NCBI GenBank assembly: GCA_973895155.1
Contig: OZ316898.1
Coordinates: 13,454,001 to 13,518,000 of the forward strand
DNA from: Marsupella aquatica
Lineage: Eukaryota; Marchantiophyta
Length of the DNA: 64,000 nt
Reading direction: 5' to 3'
In this document: piece by piece, positions 36,737-52,714 of the stretch
How the letters are laid out: the number at the start of each line of letters is the position of its first letter
Position numbering within the stretch: the first letter of the stretch is position 1
Translations under genes and position numbers: made by a program
The notes under the pieces: model-generated
Databases searched by the model: none
What the model saw: the letters and a program-made list of their open reading frames with translations, nothing else
What the model was told of the DNA's origin: nothing

Positions 36737-39700
36737 ACTTGTGACGCATTTTCAATTGTGTTTAATTTAAACATGCCGGGAACATAGCTTTTGTCAATGT
36801 AGTACTAGGATGTCCTGCACTGATATTGTGTAAGTTGCCCTAAAGAGAGTTTTTCTATAGGAGTAAATTCCCATTTCTCAAACTCAGTATTCGTGTACTC
36901 TTCATCAGGTGAATAATGAAGGCAAATCGCAACTAAGAGCGGGAGTCTGTCCCTTTCTAGCCTTCCTTATCTGTGTCGAGCAAATGTTGGAGACAGTTTG
37001 GTTGGAATTCGGAGAGGAGAAATTCGTAGTTAGCACAGAGTGAGTAGAAGGTTAGTGCAATTGAAATTATGGCCGACGGTTTGCGAGATTGAGTGATTCC
37101 TGAATCTTTGGAACCCGTTCGTTGGATTTCATTTGTTGAATAATCCTCTAATGGTAAGAGGCAATTGGTTCTAGCCAAATCGAGGTGGAAATTTGAGCAA
37201 ATGTCTGTGTCTTTCTGCAGATATTCGTTTGCTCTGAAGACTTTGGCTGGCACACTAATTAGCTTGTTCATGTCAATAGGCCGAGGTAAAGTTTTTTGTG
37301 TGCGGATCTGCTTTAATAACATTGTTTGAGCTCACTCTATGAATACTGAACGGGATATTGAATACATGTAGTAATGTACGACAAATAATCTTCTTTAGAG
37401 TATCGAAGTGACATCTATGCCGATGTAGATCTGTGGTTTAGAGGGAAATAGGTTGGTGTATGGAAAAAGTTGATTAGTTCCTTACGTTCAGGCAACAAGT
37501 CACGATTCCGTTTGTCTTCCAGACGTCCTGCTCTAATCGTCATCTGTTGTTGTGTTCACAGGCCGAAGTCCTCGAACGTGTTTACCTTATGTCATTCCTC
37601 CCTGGTTTCCTTGCCATTAGAAAAAACTATCGTGAGGTAGTATGGACTACTGTGGCTCTAGTAAACAAGAATACGGCTAGAATTTCTGAACTGCAAGGGT
37701 TTTTGATGCACTACCACTCAAGACGAGATATGGGCAACAAGTAGAAAAAACCTACCGCAGGTGTCGACCTTCGGACCTCGAAGTATAGGACGGGCAAGTT
37801 TAACACGCCACTTATTTTGGCTTCAACAAAGAGAAAGGGACACAGTATATAACATTATCGAGCTAAATAGTAAGACCTGGGACTTTTTTTTGATTGCGGC
37901 CGTTAGTAAGGCATGGGACGTAACCTTGCGCATCACTTCTAATGAGGAAAGCCTCCAGATGGAAGGATCCTTGTTTCCAGAACATGTAGTTGTAAAGAAA
38001 TTATTCTGAAAGAAGGAAAGCCGTATTTATTGGTTGTGAATCTTCTTTCGGTATTTCGCAGAGAGTTTTAGGCACAACCAGATTGTGAAAGTAAGTATTT
38101 AGACCATCGAGTCGCCACATTTTCCTCTCCCCATTGTGGTAGATATTCGCTGGAATTGTTCTTGCAGTGTCCTACCTACCACTCAGGAACTACCCCCAGT
38201 GCTCTCGTGGGCAGCATTCTTGTGTGCTGGTCTGTATGAGCGGAGCTTCTTGCTCAGAAGGGTCAGTGAACCGTGTCCGTTATGCTAGGACCCTTTTTCA
38301 TGCCAATTCCTTCTGCCAGTGCGTGCTCTGAAACGGAAATTGCCATGGGCCGATCGCAGGCCTGGTACGTGTTGGTTAGCTTGCACAAAGAGGCTCGCTG
38401 CATCGACTACTGCCAAAGAAAACCCTGAGAACTGAGATTTCCATGGGCCGGCTGCAGGCCTGGGTCGTTCGGATTAGGTTGCACAGAGGCTCGCTCGCTG
38501 CACTTACTACTGCCTTAAATACCTTGTTACTATACATATACACATCTTCTGGCGCATGCATTTTCGGAGATTCGAACAATGACACCAGAAACCTCAATAC
38601 TATACAACATCTTCTGGCGCATTCATATTCGGAGATTCGAACAAATGACGCCTGAAACCTCGATACTATACACATCTTCTCTCGCATCCATATTCGGAGA
38701 TGCGGATACAAAACACACCTGAAACCTACTATGCGGATGTTCTGGCGCAGTCGGTGCACTTACTAGAGATTGGAATGAATGAGACCTGTGTGCTAGGGTT
38801 CCTGCTACGCATACTACAAAAAGCGCTGAAAGTGGTAGCATACTACAAAAAGCGCTGAAAGTGGCAGTCAGGAGATAGTAACAGGACGTGGGTCATTTAC
38901 TATTTCCCAGAGATTGGAAAGAATGAGACTGTGCTTCGATCCCTTCTACGCCATACTACAAAATATGCTGAAAGTGGCAGTCAGGAAATTGTAACAAGAG
39001 GTGGGGCATTTACCAGAGATTGGAACGACTGAGACCTGTGAGCTATGGTCCCTGCTACGCCAAACAGAAGCGCTGAAAGTGGCAGTCAGTTAATTGTAAC
39101 AGGCGGTGGCCCCACAAATTGCTAAGCCAGAACTTAAAACCATGAAAATGGCAGCCATAATCTATTTCTGTTATCTCCGTCTAGAACAGGTACTGCTTAT
39201 GTTTTGATGGAATTCATAAGGGTAAATTCTTCTGATATGTCATGTATTTAAAATTTGAAAGAGCCCCTTCCAAACTTTTGAGAATCCCTTTTTATTTTGG
39301 TGCAAATCAACCCATCATGGCAACCTTTAACTTTGATTTGGGACTAAAGCTCCTTTAATATCTAGTTTTGTGTTTACATTCGCACCCTAAACAATCAGTT
39401 CCAATTTCGTCGGTCAAAAAAGGGCAGACGCCCCCACGTCTTGTATTGTCACCGAGATACAGCTTTGGTGGAAAAAAGTAAGGAGTGCCCCCCCACGTGT
39501 TGTTAAGTCAACCTGATACACACATGGAAGTGTCGTCATACATGTCCAGTTCTGTGGCAGCAGAAGGAAACGCTCTTCGCAGCGTTCTTTGCTTGTTTCC
39601 GATGCCCATTGAAACCATTGCTCCGTTGCTCCAATCCGTTTGAGCGCCAGAAATAGTCCAATGAGAAGTGCCGTCACGGTGACCTGGAAGTGTCCCTCAA

Positions 39701-40257
39701 AGGCATTTTCTGATTATGATGCGGAGATTGAGAGAAACTTTAGCTAGGAACTGTCCACTTATCTTGAATTTCTAGATTTGGGAAGTACATAGTCAACTCC
39801 TAGAGATAAAACGTAACCCATCTTCCCAGACAAAGATAGCAGTACAAATCGAATTAATTTTAGATGCAACTATATCAGAGGCTTGAGTAGAACAATTCAT
39901 CTTGCATGAAAAGGTTTCTCGTTATCGTGTCTCAGATCCATCCAGAGAGAGACAACTGCTTAGAATCAATTGCACATTGGCAAGACCATACACACAGCAT
40001 TGTGGAAACCTAGAGAACAAGCTGACTTTGTCAGCTCAGAAAAGACAGATGAGAGTAGAATTGACCCTTTTTGCCAAAGAATTAAGCGAGAGACCATTTA
40101 CAACGCTCTCTCCGTGCTTGCCTAACCCGCACAAGCTTCGTAACAATTGAAGCAGACGATAACCGCCTAAACCTCCATTAACTCATAAAATTACTCTACT
40201 TCGCCCCCGCTGGGCCAAATAATGTTTTTCCAAAGTAACTTACACAAAAAGTGGCCA
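36737..40257. other. Spacer between two convergent genes
   Basis: It separates the 3' ends of the LIP1/LRR gene (+) and the MTHFR gene (-). Short exon-like frames bounded by AG at about 36909-37045 and 37561-37640 show no recognisable domain. They could be unrecognised 3' exons of the LIP1/LRR gene. The middle holds the degenerate tandem array at 38.34-39.11 kb. Confidence 0.4.
38342..39112. repeat. Composite degenerate tandem array of three unit types
   Basis: Three adjoining families were seen. (1) Two units of about 90-100 bp at 38342-38515 share ccatgggccg.., gcaggcctgg and agaggctcgct. (2) Three units of about 65 bp at 38540-38735 share acatcttctggcgca, atattcggagattcgaac and cctgaaacctcgatactata. 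(3) Three units beginning agagattggaa at 38765, 38909 and 39015 (144, 106 and about 98 bp) share gagacctgtg, ccctgctacgc, gcgctgaaagtggcagtcag and attgtaacag. The first unit of family 3 contains an inner 29-bp duplication. It is noncoding. Confidence 0.8.
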
Positions 40258-45770
<5,513 letters not shown>

Positions 45771-45773
45771 TTG

Positions 45774-46047
45774 TTGGGTCTCTTGCCTTTGGGAGATCTT
45801 GTCTCTTGGGTTCTTTTGTTTGTAAATTTGATGTATACTAGAGGTATTGGGTCTCTCACTCTCTTGCCTTTTGGAGATCCTGTCTCCCGAGGTTGGGCTT
45901 GTTCCTTCGTAAATTTGGTACGGAATAAAGGTTACCTGAGTGTATATAAAGAGCTATTGGGTCTCTTGCCTTTGGGAGATCCTGTCTCCTTAGGTTGGGC
46001 TCTTTTATTTGGTAAATTTGGTATGGAATAAAGGTTACCCAAGTGTA
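45774..46047. repeat. Three tandem copies of a 70-110 bp unit
   Basis: Copies start at 45774, 45846 and 45956 with ttgggtctcttgcctttgggagatcctgtctc (with variants). They continue gg.ttgggctc.tttgt..gtaaatttg. The last two also carry ggaataaaggttacc. The repeat is noncoding and T-rich on the plus strand. Confidence 0.85.
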
Positions 46048-46108
46048 ACCTTTTTTGGAGGTCCTTGTTATTTTCATATTCTCTTGTATGAAAATTCATG
46101 ATACTTAA

Positions 46109-46210
46109 TTATATTCTGGACTATATTTACGTGCTATAATGACAGTCTGGGCTAAGGTACTAGAATGAACCTTGCTCTCAGAATGCTCATAAATATAGTC
46201 CAGAATATAA
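46109..46210. repeat. Perfect 21-bp inverted repeat with 60-nt loop
   Basis: The left arm 46109-46129 (tatattctggactatattta plus a leading t) is the exact reverse complement of 46190-46210. The inner flanks (gtgctataatgacag and agcattctgagag read inward) still match partly. The result is a long imperfect hairpin, as in inverted-repeat elements or small-RNA precursors. Confidence 0.85.
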
Positions 46211-48120
46211 GGCCACTTGACCTGGGGCCCATTGCTTGTTTTTCTTCTCATTGAAATTAAATCTGGGCCATATAATGAGTGAAATGTCTGCACTTTACTT
46301 TACAAGAATTGGGGCCCATTGCTTTTATTCTTGTTGAGATTGAATGTACACGGTATAATGAATGGAATGTTCATCTGCATTTTTGTTTGACAACAACTGG
46401 GCCATTCAGGTACTGTGTCTACAAATGCTACATGCCAAGCAATGTGCCTAAATGCTGACATGGGGTGCTTCTTTTGTCCATAATTTTAGACCAAAATATC
46501 TTGAAATGAAATTCAATGAATGCAATCCTGTGAATGAAGGAGTCACTGTTTGAAAATGTTTAGATCACTAGTAGAGGTGGTCTAAATTTCTATTCAATAA
46601 GTGCTCCACATTAGGTGTCAGTTTACAGAGAACAAAACTGAATTGGAATGGTCCTTTTCTGGGTGTATAGAGTCTGCCCAACCGGCCCTCCTTCCCTACA
46701 ACACGAGAAAAAGAGTTTATGACCTCCATACCATCTTTGGGGACAACATTACTCAGTCTAACTGACATTTGGTGATCGTAAGCTACAATATGGAGCCTAT
46801 GCCTGGGTCAGGAAATTTTTGGGGTGAGGCAACAGGTTGTGAAGGAAACCCTAGGCTAGTACTAAAAATAATGGCTTGCGCTTTTTCTATCAAATAAATG
46901 CAAACGTAACATAGGAAGTATTCTATGTTCTATCATTAGCAAGCTCCAGTTGAATGTTTGCTAGTTCTTTGCTTCCTAAGTTAATGGTAGAGTAGCTTCA
47001 CTAGGGTAGCTGGCGAGCTAAATCATCCAGTAAGTTGATTAGACTTTGTGACCAGTACGTATTCTACTTTTGAGAGATACACCAGTAAACGAAAATCATT
47101 TGTTTGGTTTAAAAGGGATGGGCAACATGTCCGTCAACGAAACTCACTTTATTTGATTTAGGAAAGGTAAATGAAGAGTAGAGTTATTCGAAGTTGGTCA
47201 TATGTCGGCTTTTTCAGCTCTGAATGAAATTGCTCATACCAATCTATGAACGGACATAAAGAGTCTATGTGACTCTTAGCACACATATATGACAGTAGAA
47301 ATGTGATAACATATGACGACATGTTGTAAAAGTTGGTTACTCCAGTCAATTCTGCATGGAAATCATATTAAATAAAAAATAATAAAGAGTACACTACCTG
47401 GCGATGACGGGGTCAGTTGAAGAGTTGTTGACAGCACGTTGAAGTTGTCATTTTAATCTACAGTAGAGAGAAATCATTTGCCTGAACTAAAAAGTGGTCT
47501 TTGGCCAGTCATGATTCATGCATTGAGGAAGAATCTTGTTCGTACTTTACTCTTTCAAAATACATTCCATTGCAAAAAGTAGAAAGCACGAGTGACTTTA
47601 TACAGAGAAAAAACGTTCCAAATTAAAGAGCACTTATAAAAAATCACCAATCTGTGCACATCACGGGCTTCTCTAGTTCGCCTTGGAACTACCCATGCTC
47701 TACTTGAAGAGGACTTTCTTTCCTCTTTTGAGGACTTTATGGATTTAAAGTAATCCCTTCTAGCTTATAGGTTACCCATTGCATTCTGACATTTTAAAAA
47801 TATGGTGGGGTTTGCGTTTTCAGCTGTTTTTGATTTTTTTTTAAACGAAACAAGCTGTTGCACGCTAGGGATAGATGAATTTCCAAATCGATGGGCATCA
47901 CAGGCTGTAATTAACAGTACTAGCCTTGACTACCCGTTCCTTGAACAGAAAGAGATGAGGACGAATAGGTAACTTGCACAAAAACCTATTCCTAGCTGTT
48001 TTGGTTCATCTTTTATTCTGTGTTTTGTGAGTTACAGTAGAGTCACGGTCTAGAGGCTTCACTCTAGACCCCGTAGGCCTTTGCAGTAGCTTCCGTTCGC
48101 AAATTATTATTAAGATGGTG

Positions 48121-48354
48121 AATGGTGATCACGAGTGTGGGATTTGGCACCTAGATTTTTGGCTTGGCTTTCTCAGATTACTCTTTAAATACCTCTTTTA
48201 CATTAAGACACAGAAATGATGATCAATGAGTGTGAGCTATAGGTTTGCCACCTAGATTTTTGGCTTTCTATGACAGGACTTTGACATAAGACACAGAACG
48301 GTGGTCACGAGTGTGGGCCCTAGACTTGGCACTTAGATTTTTTGCTTTCTCAGA
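48121..48354. repeat. Three degenerate tandem copies, 80-95 bp
   Basis: Copies start near 48121, 48215 and 48297. They share a.tggtgatcacgagtgtggg, ttggcacctagatttttggct, tttctcag and taagacacagaa. A related segment (gtctagaggtttca...ctaga) occurs near 9303 and 48050, so part of the unit belongs to a dispersed family. Confidence 0.65.
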
Positions 48355-50480
48355 AAATGTTTGCATTGGATTAGACAATAAATAAAACTTACAGTCTTAT
48401 TACCTTGCATGAGTGCAGCATATATAAGTGCAGTCAGTGGTTAAGTGCAGGCCAGCCATATAGTTCCCTAATCTTACAGCCAGATTCTTTTGCAAATGTG
48501 CCAAGAATTGCAGTTTCATATGTGCAGGTTGACTGCTAAATAACAAATACCGGCATGAACAACAAATACACATTTCTATCTATAAGTGTACACATTCCTT
48601 ATGAGTTAGTGCAACATGTAAGATGCATGGGTTGATGAGTGCAAGAGAAATCACACAAAGTAGTTTCTGAGGTAGTTTCATGCATATTATCCAATTGAAT
48701 TGGGCAGTATGAGGGTTTGGGGTATGAGGAATCCTCTGTGTGAGACCTGACACCATATGATTAGGCTAAGAAATTTCCCATGCACTTATTGGGTTTTAAG
48801 TGCAACCATGCACATAGTGCATACAGTGCAGGCTTGAGGCGCCTTCTGGGGAGCCTGCATTTAGACATGGTACATTGTATTTTAAACTAGAAAGATCATA
48901 GATATAGCCCACAAGGAAGCCAAGGACAAAAGACTTCATAAAACTTAAAATTCACAAAAGGGACAACTGAAGGGACCTGACACATTGATTGGCAAGTGTG
49001 GGTAGGACCGATACCGAACTTTGCTAGAAATACGAAGTAATGTGTCTACCAACTTTATATGCCAATTGCTTCACCAAATTAAAAACAAAGTGTAAAAAAC
49101 ATAGTCCTGGGTTTTACCCCAGGCCAGAGGCTTGTCAGGTATGTTGCCCCATCTGAGATGTACCATGGGGGAAACATACTGGATAATGAGTGAGGTGAAG
49201 GAAAGTGAGATTCGAGGAATCGAGGAGGACTATAGATAACAGCTGGAGCACTGTGGTTGACAGCAAATTCTCAATAATTATTGGTGTTTTTAAGCTTGTG
49301 GATTCTTTATGGAGAAGGAAGGCCATCTTTCCCTTAATTTGGTCGAGATCCAAATGGAACGATGGATGTTATATCTTGGAGACGAATCTGTTGCTTCTAT
49401 ACAGACTAAAACACTAAATGTTTACTTCAATGTTACAAACAAAGAAGTAGAGAAACTACACCTCATCTTAGATATATATAGAGAGAGTCAGAGAGATCCA
49501 AGATCATGGACCACGCTTGTCCACGAAGGACGCAGACCCTTTGCCAATCTGAGATTTCTATGGAGGCAAAGCAATGGATCCAATGGGGGCAGTCTCCTTG
49601 AAAAACCCACAAGTCCGTGTATCATACAGCTAGATGAGTACCCATCAGGGCTCCTCTTACAGTCAAACAAGTCCCTTATGTGTTGGGTTGCGCACTAAAG
49701 CTAAATGTTTCAGGAAATATCTCACCTATCTCTCAAAATTGTGGGATCGAGCAGAAGGTTTTAAAGGATGAGGATCCCATCCAAGCTTTAGTACTGTTTT
49801 GAGGGCTTAAAAAGTGTCACGAGGATAACATTCAAGGAGCACAGTGCTATGCAATGCACCCAACTAGGGGCTCTCAATCCTTGACCAGCATATATATATA
49901 TGGCAAACAGGTTCCGGTCATGTCAATTGACTGGGTAACAATTATGGAGGTCAGTTTATTTTTTAGTCAATTTGTGCCCAGCCTATGAAGCTTTCTTGTA
50001 GTATGATCCCACACATTGCAGGAAATTAATGCCTTGCCAGTAGTGACTTTTGCGAGAGGGGCTCCCTAAAGCTCATTTTCAATCTCCACCGGGCCCTGCA
50101 AAATTGAAACCTGGGCTCCATACAAGCCGGACGGCACCTCCAGCACGGCAGAATTGGCGAGTTAGGGTGTGGACTAGCAGCCCCTACCTAGTCTTGCCAA
50201 AATGTGTGTTGATGGCACAGATCATCCAAGCTCTGCAGAAACAATATCTCTGCAGAAAGTTTACTCATCTCTGCATTCTCTCAGAGGCAGCTTGTCCCTT
50301 CACTCATAGTGACCAGTGAGGATCAGGTCTGCAAACTGCCAAAGACAACCCCAAACCTCACCATTGACCCTGATACCCATTCACAAATTAAATAGCGCCA
50401 TGCATGGGAATGCTCTTACATCCATGTCTTATGGATGTCTTTTAAGAATAAAAAGTTTAGTAACACTGATGTGGAAGTCC

Positions 50481-50622
50481 ATGAGGAGTGTGTGTAACCC
50501 ATTATTCATTAAATCCACAAGGATTGTGTGTAACCCATTATTCACCAAGTCCACCAGGATTGTGTGTAGCTAAGTAACCCATTATTCAGAAGGAGTGTGT
50601 TACTCATTATTCACCAAGTACA
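50481..50622. repeat. Four short tandem units of about 37 bp
   Basis: The unit is ga[gt]tgtgtgtaacccattattca, followed by a variable ccaagtccaccag-like end. The third unit has a small insertion (gctaagta). It lies directly before the probable solo LTR. Confidence 0.75.
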
Positions 50623-50635
50623 CTGAAGGACATAT

Positions 50636-51059
50636 TGTTGGTACTCAACTCTAGTGCCTGGTTAGGTTAACTAGGGCATAGCTTAACCACAGTTAAGGGT
50701 TGTTGAGGTTGTTTAGGGTTGTTCTCCAAGTGCTCCTCCACTAGAGATGAGTATTCAAGAGTTGGAGACTAGAAAGAGAGCGGAGGCTAGGAATGCTGCT
50801 TCTCCACTAGAGATGAGTCTTCAATCAAGAGTTGGAGACTAGACAGAGAGGGGAGGAGCACTCATATATAGAACACTCAGCTTGGCTTTTGGAGCTTGCC
50901 AGACTATGGTGGATGTACTAGGTTGTGCATACTAATACTTGTCTCCGCCATGGACAAAACCCAGAAAGGGCGAACCACACGTCTATGTGTTGATATGGAT
51001 TGTATGACTTTTTGTACATTTGTTCTATGTAAAGTTGTACTCTGCTATATTTCCCAACA
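50636..51059 (+). mobile_element. Probable solo LTR of a Copia-like retrotransposon
   Basis: A 424-bp segment begins TGTTGG and ends CCAACA, the inverted terminal motif of many plant LTRs. The flanking pentamers are catat and tatat, a possible target duplication with one mismatch. Near its 3' end it carries catggacaaaacccagaaag and cgaaccacacgtctatgtgt, similar in character to the 3' parts of plant Copia LTRs. No internal element sequence follows, so it would be a solo LTR. An internal duplication (ccactagagatgagt..caagagttggagactaga, twice) lies at about 50740-50850. Confidence 0.5.
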
Positions 51060-51415
51060 TATATTGTATCCCATACTTCATGAGTACTGTACTGGAATTT
51101 TGAGACTCGCTACTATTGTCCTAAGGTGGATGTACTAGGTTGTGCATAAAGTTTTTCTCCCGTGGACAAAACCCAGAGAGGGTGTGTGTTGATGTGTATT
51201 GTACGACTTTTTGTACAATTGTTCTATCTAACGTTGTACTCTGCTATATTTCCTAACATATATCGTGTCTGTAACCCATAATTCACGATAATGTTGTACT
51301 CTGCTATATTTTCCAACATGTATTGTGTCTATAACCCATAGTTCACGAGTAATGTACTGGAATTTTGAGACTCCCAATCATTGTGCTATGAGATTTGGAA
51401 TGCTGAGACTCGCTC
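50910..51415. repeat. Tandem duplications of the LTR 3' part and its flank
   Basis: ggtggatgtactaggttgtgcata occurs at about 50910 and 51126. ttgtactctgctatatttcc.aacat occurs three times (about 51034, 51234 and 51293). gtactggaattttgagactc occurs twice. gagactcgct.ctattgtcctaag occurs at about 51103 and 51405. The last copy runs into the final codons of the neighbouring PGG-domain gene, so the duplication breakpoint lies at the end of its coding sequence. Confidence 0.75.
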
Positions 51416-52714
51416 CTATTGTCCTAAGAGATAAGCTTGTTGCTCACGCATTCTGATGGTGTGCGTGAAGGACGACATCTTTCGGAGCTTGCGAGACACG
51501 AAAATCTGAGAAACGGAGATGAACAAGAATCTGATCCTCATAGCCAACCGAGCAATTATGATAGTCCCATCAGCAGCAGGTTGCCTTCCGGCTCGATTGA
51601 CATACCACTCCCACGGCGTCACCTGAAGCTGAACTCGCAGGCCGTGCTCGATGTGCCCGTTCATCAGCTCCATCGCCCAAATGTACACGTACACGACCAT
51701 GGAGCAGCCGAGCAGCGTGATTGCCAAGGGCTTCACCCAGAAATCCATCACAGTCCATGCGCTGATGATGAACGCAATGTAGAAGCTGATGAGCCCCACG
51801 ACGACGGGAACCGATCCGGACAGAAAGATCGCTCCCCATTTCCGCGCAGTGCCGAAAATTGGGATGAATGCCGTCATGACGACCACGGAAAGGACTGAGC
51901 AGTAGAAAGCAATGGAGTTGAAGAACGTGAAAGTCACCGGAAAAACTCCGATAACGTCCGGGCTGTCCTCTTTCCCTTTCGGAGGATTGCACATGGCGAT
52001 GTAGGTCACGTTAGCTATCAATGTGGCCACCACTGCAAGAAGGCTGATTCCCTGGATGTATACCTCCCCTCTTGTGGTCATTGCCTCCATGTCTTCGATC
52101 TTGAGGTCCGTAACTTCGCTGCTTAATAGCAGCTTGTTGGTCGGAGTCTGGAGGAGGAGGACTAGGGCTAGGAATTTGTTGTGAAGGCCGGTGGTGCACG
52201 CAGGTGGTGCATTGCTCCCGTTCCACACGAAGCGTCCGACGACAAGTCCAGTGGTCCTCACGTCGTAGTGGCTGAAGCACACAGCGACGCCAACTTGCCA
52301 TTTCTTCAGGTCCGCCAAGGATGGGAACAGCACGCCTTGAGGCTCTTGCAGTAATGCATTTGAGAAAATGTTATCATCCTGTATCTTGAGGAAATGCTTT
52401 TGGAGCTCTTCCTCTGTGATGTGCATTTCTGGCCAGCCTTGTGCTTCTGGCAAGCACTTGAAGTTTTGGCCTCTGGAGCTTTCTTTGCATTTCTTCACTA
52501 CCCGGTACATGTAGCAGATGTTTTCCACAGATTTTCTGCTGTAGTAGTAATTGACTCTTGGGGTGCACGGAGGTGGTACAGAAACACTTAAGTTCTGTAA
52601 GGAGATTTGAGCGCGTCCGGATGATATCATTAGAGGTGGAGGTGGTGGTCTCCTGTACTTGAATTCTTCTTGTTTAGCAGATTCATTCCTGCAGCCTCCC
52701 ATTTGCAATTCCAT
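51416..52714 (-). CDS. PGG-domain-like multi-pass membrane protein without ankyrin repeats
   Basis: A single-exon frame of 432 residues. Residues 1-215 are soluble with a proline run (RRPPPPPL) and no recognised domain. A PGG-type membrane block follows: TM1 about 221-242 (GISLLAVVATLIANVTYIAM), then the NPP turn at 243-245 (the family's PPGG motif is reduced to NPPKG), TM2 about 262-286 (FFNSIAFYCSVLSVVV), TM3 about 294-319 and TM4 about 327-350. A basic tail follows. In seed plants PGG domains usually follow ankyrin repeats and occur in plasma-membrane defence or ion-response proteins such as ACD6-like and ITN1-like. No ankyrin repeats are seen here. The function is unknown and membrane location is inferred. 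The chosen ATG gives the longest frame; MGGC at residue 5 is a possible alternative start. Intronless. Confidence 0.75.
   Translation of the reverse strand: MELQMGGCRNESAKQEEFKYRRPPPPPLMISSGRAQISLQNLSVSVPPPCTPRVNYYYSRKSVENICYMYRVVKKCKESSRGQNFKCLPEAQGWPEMHITEEELQKHFLKIQDDNIFSNALLQEPQGVLFPSLADLKKWQVGVAVCFSHYDVRTTGLVVGRFVWNGSNAPPACTTGLHNKFLALVLLLQTPTNKLLLSSEVTDLKIEDMEAMTTRGEVYIQGISLLAVVATLIANVTYIAMCNPPKGKEDSPDVIGVFPVTFTFFNSIAFYCSVLSVVVMTAFIPIFGTARKWGAIFLSGSVPVVVGLISFYIAFIISAWTVMDFWVKPLAITLLGCSMVVYVYIWAMELMNGHIEHGLRVQLQVTPWEWYVNRAGRQPAADGTIIIARLAMRIRFLFISVSQIFVSRKLRKMSSFTHTIRMREQQAYLLGQ

Larger units (their letters stand above)
46211..50635. other. Repeat-rich spacer without a recognisable gene
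   Basis: A frame of 129 codons at 49309-49698 has no recognisable domain. The stretch contains two copies of a ggcccattgctt..tcttgttgaga segment around 46220-46400, a threefold repeat at 48121-48354 and a four-unit short repeat at about 50481-50622. No transposon protein could be read. Confidence 0.45.

Noticed and set aside
37547-37744. 65-codon plus-strand frame after an acceptor-like TTCACAG
   Set aside because: It was considered as a C-terminal exon of the LIP1/LRR gene, but I see no family match and no phase-compatible donor that I trust.
49309-49698. 129-codon plus-strand frame
   Set aside because: It shows no recognisable domain, no family resemblance and no flanking gene signals. 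It sits in repetitive DNA and might be a transposon scrap, but I cannot support that.
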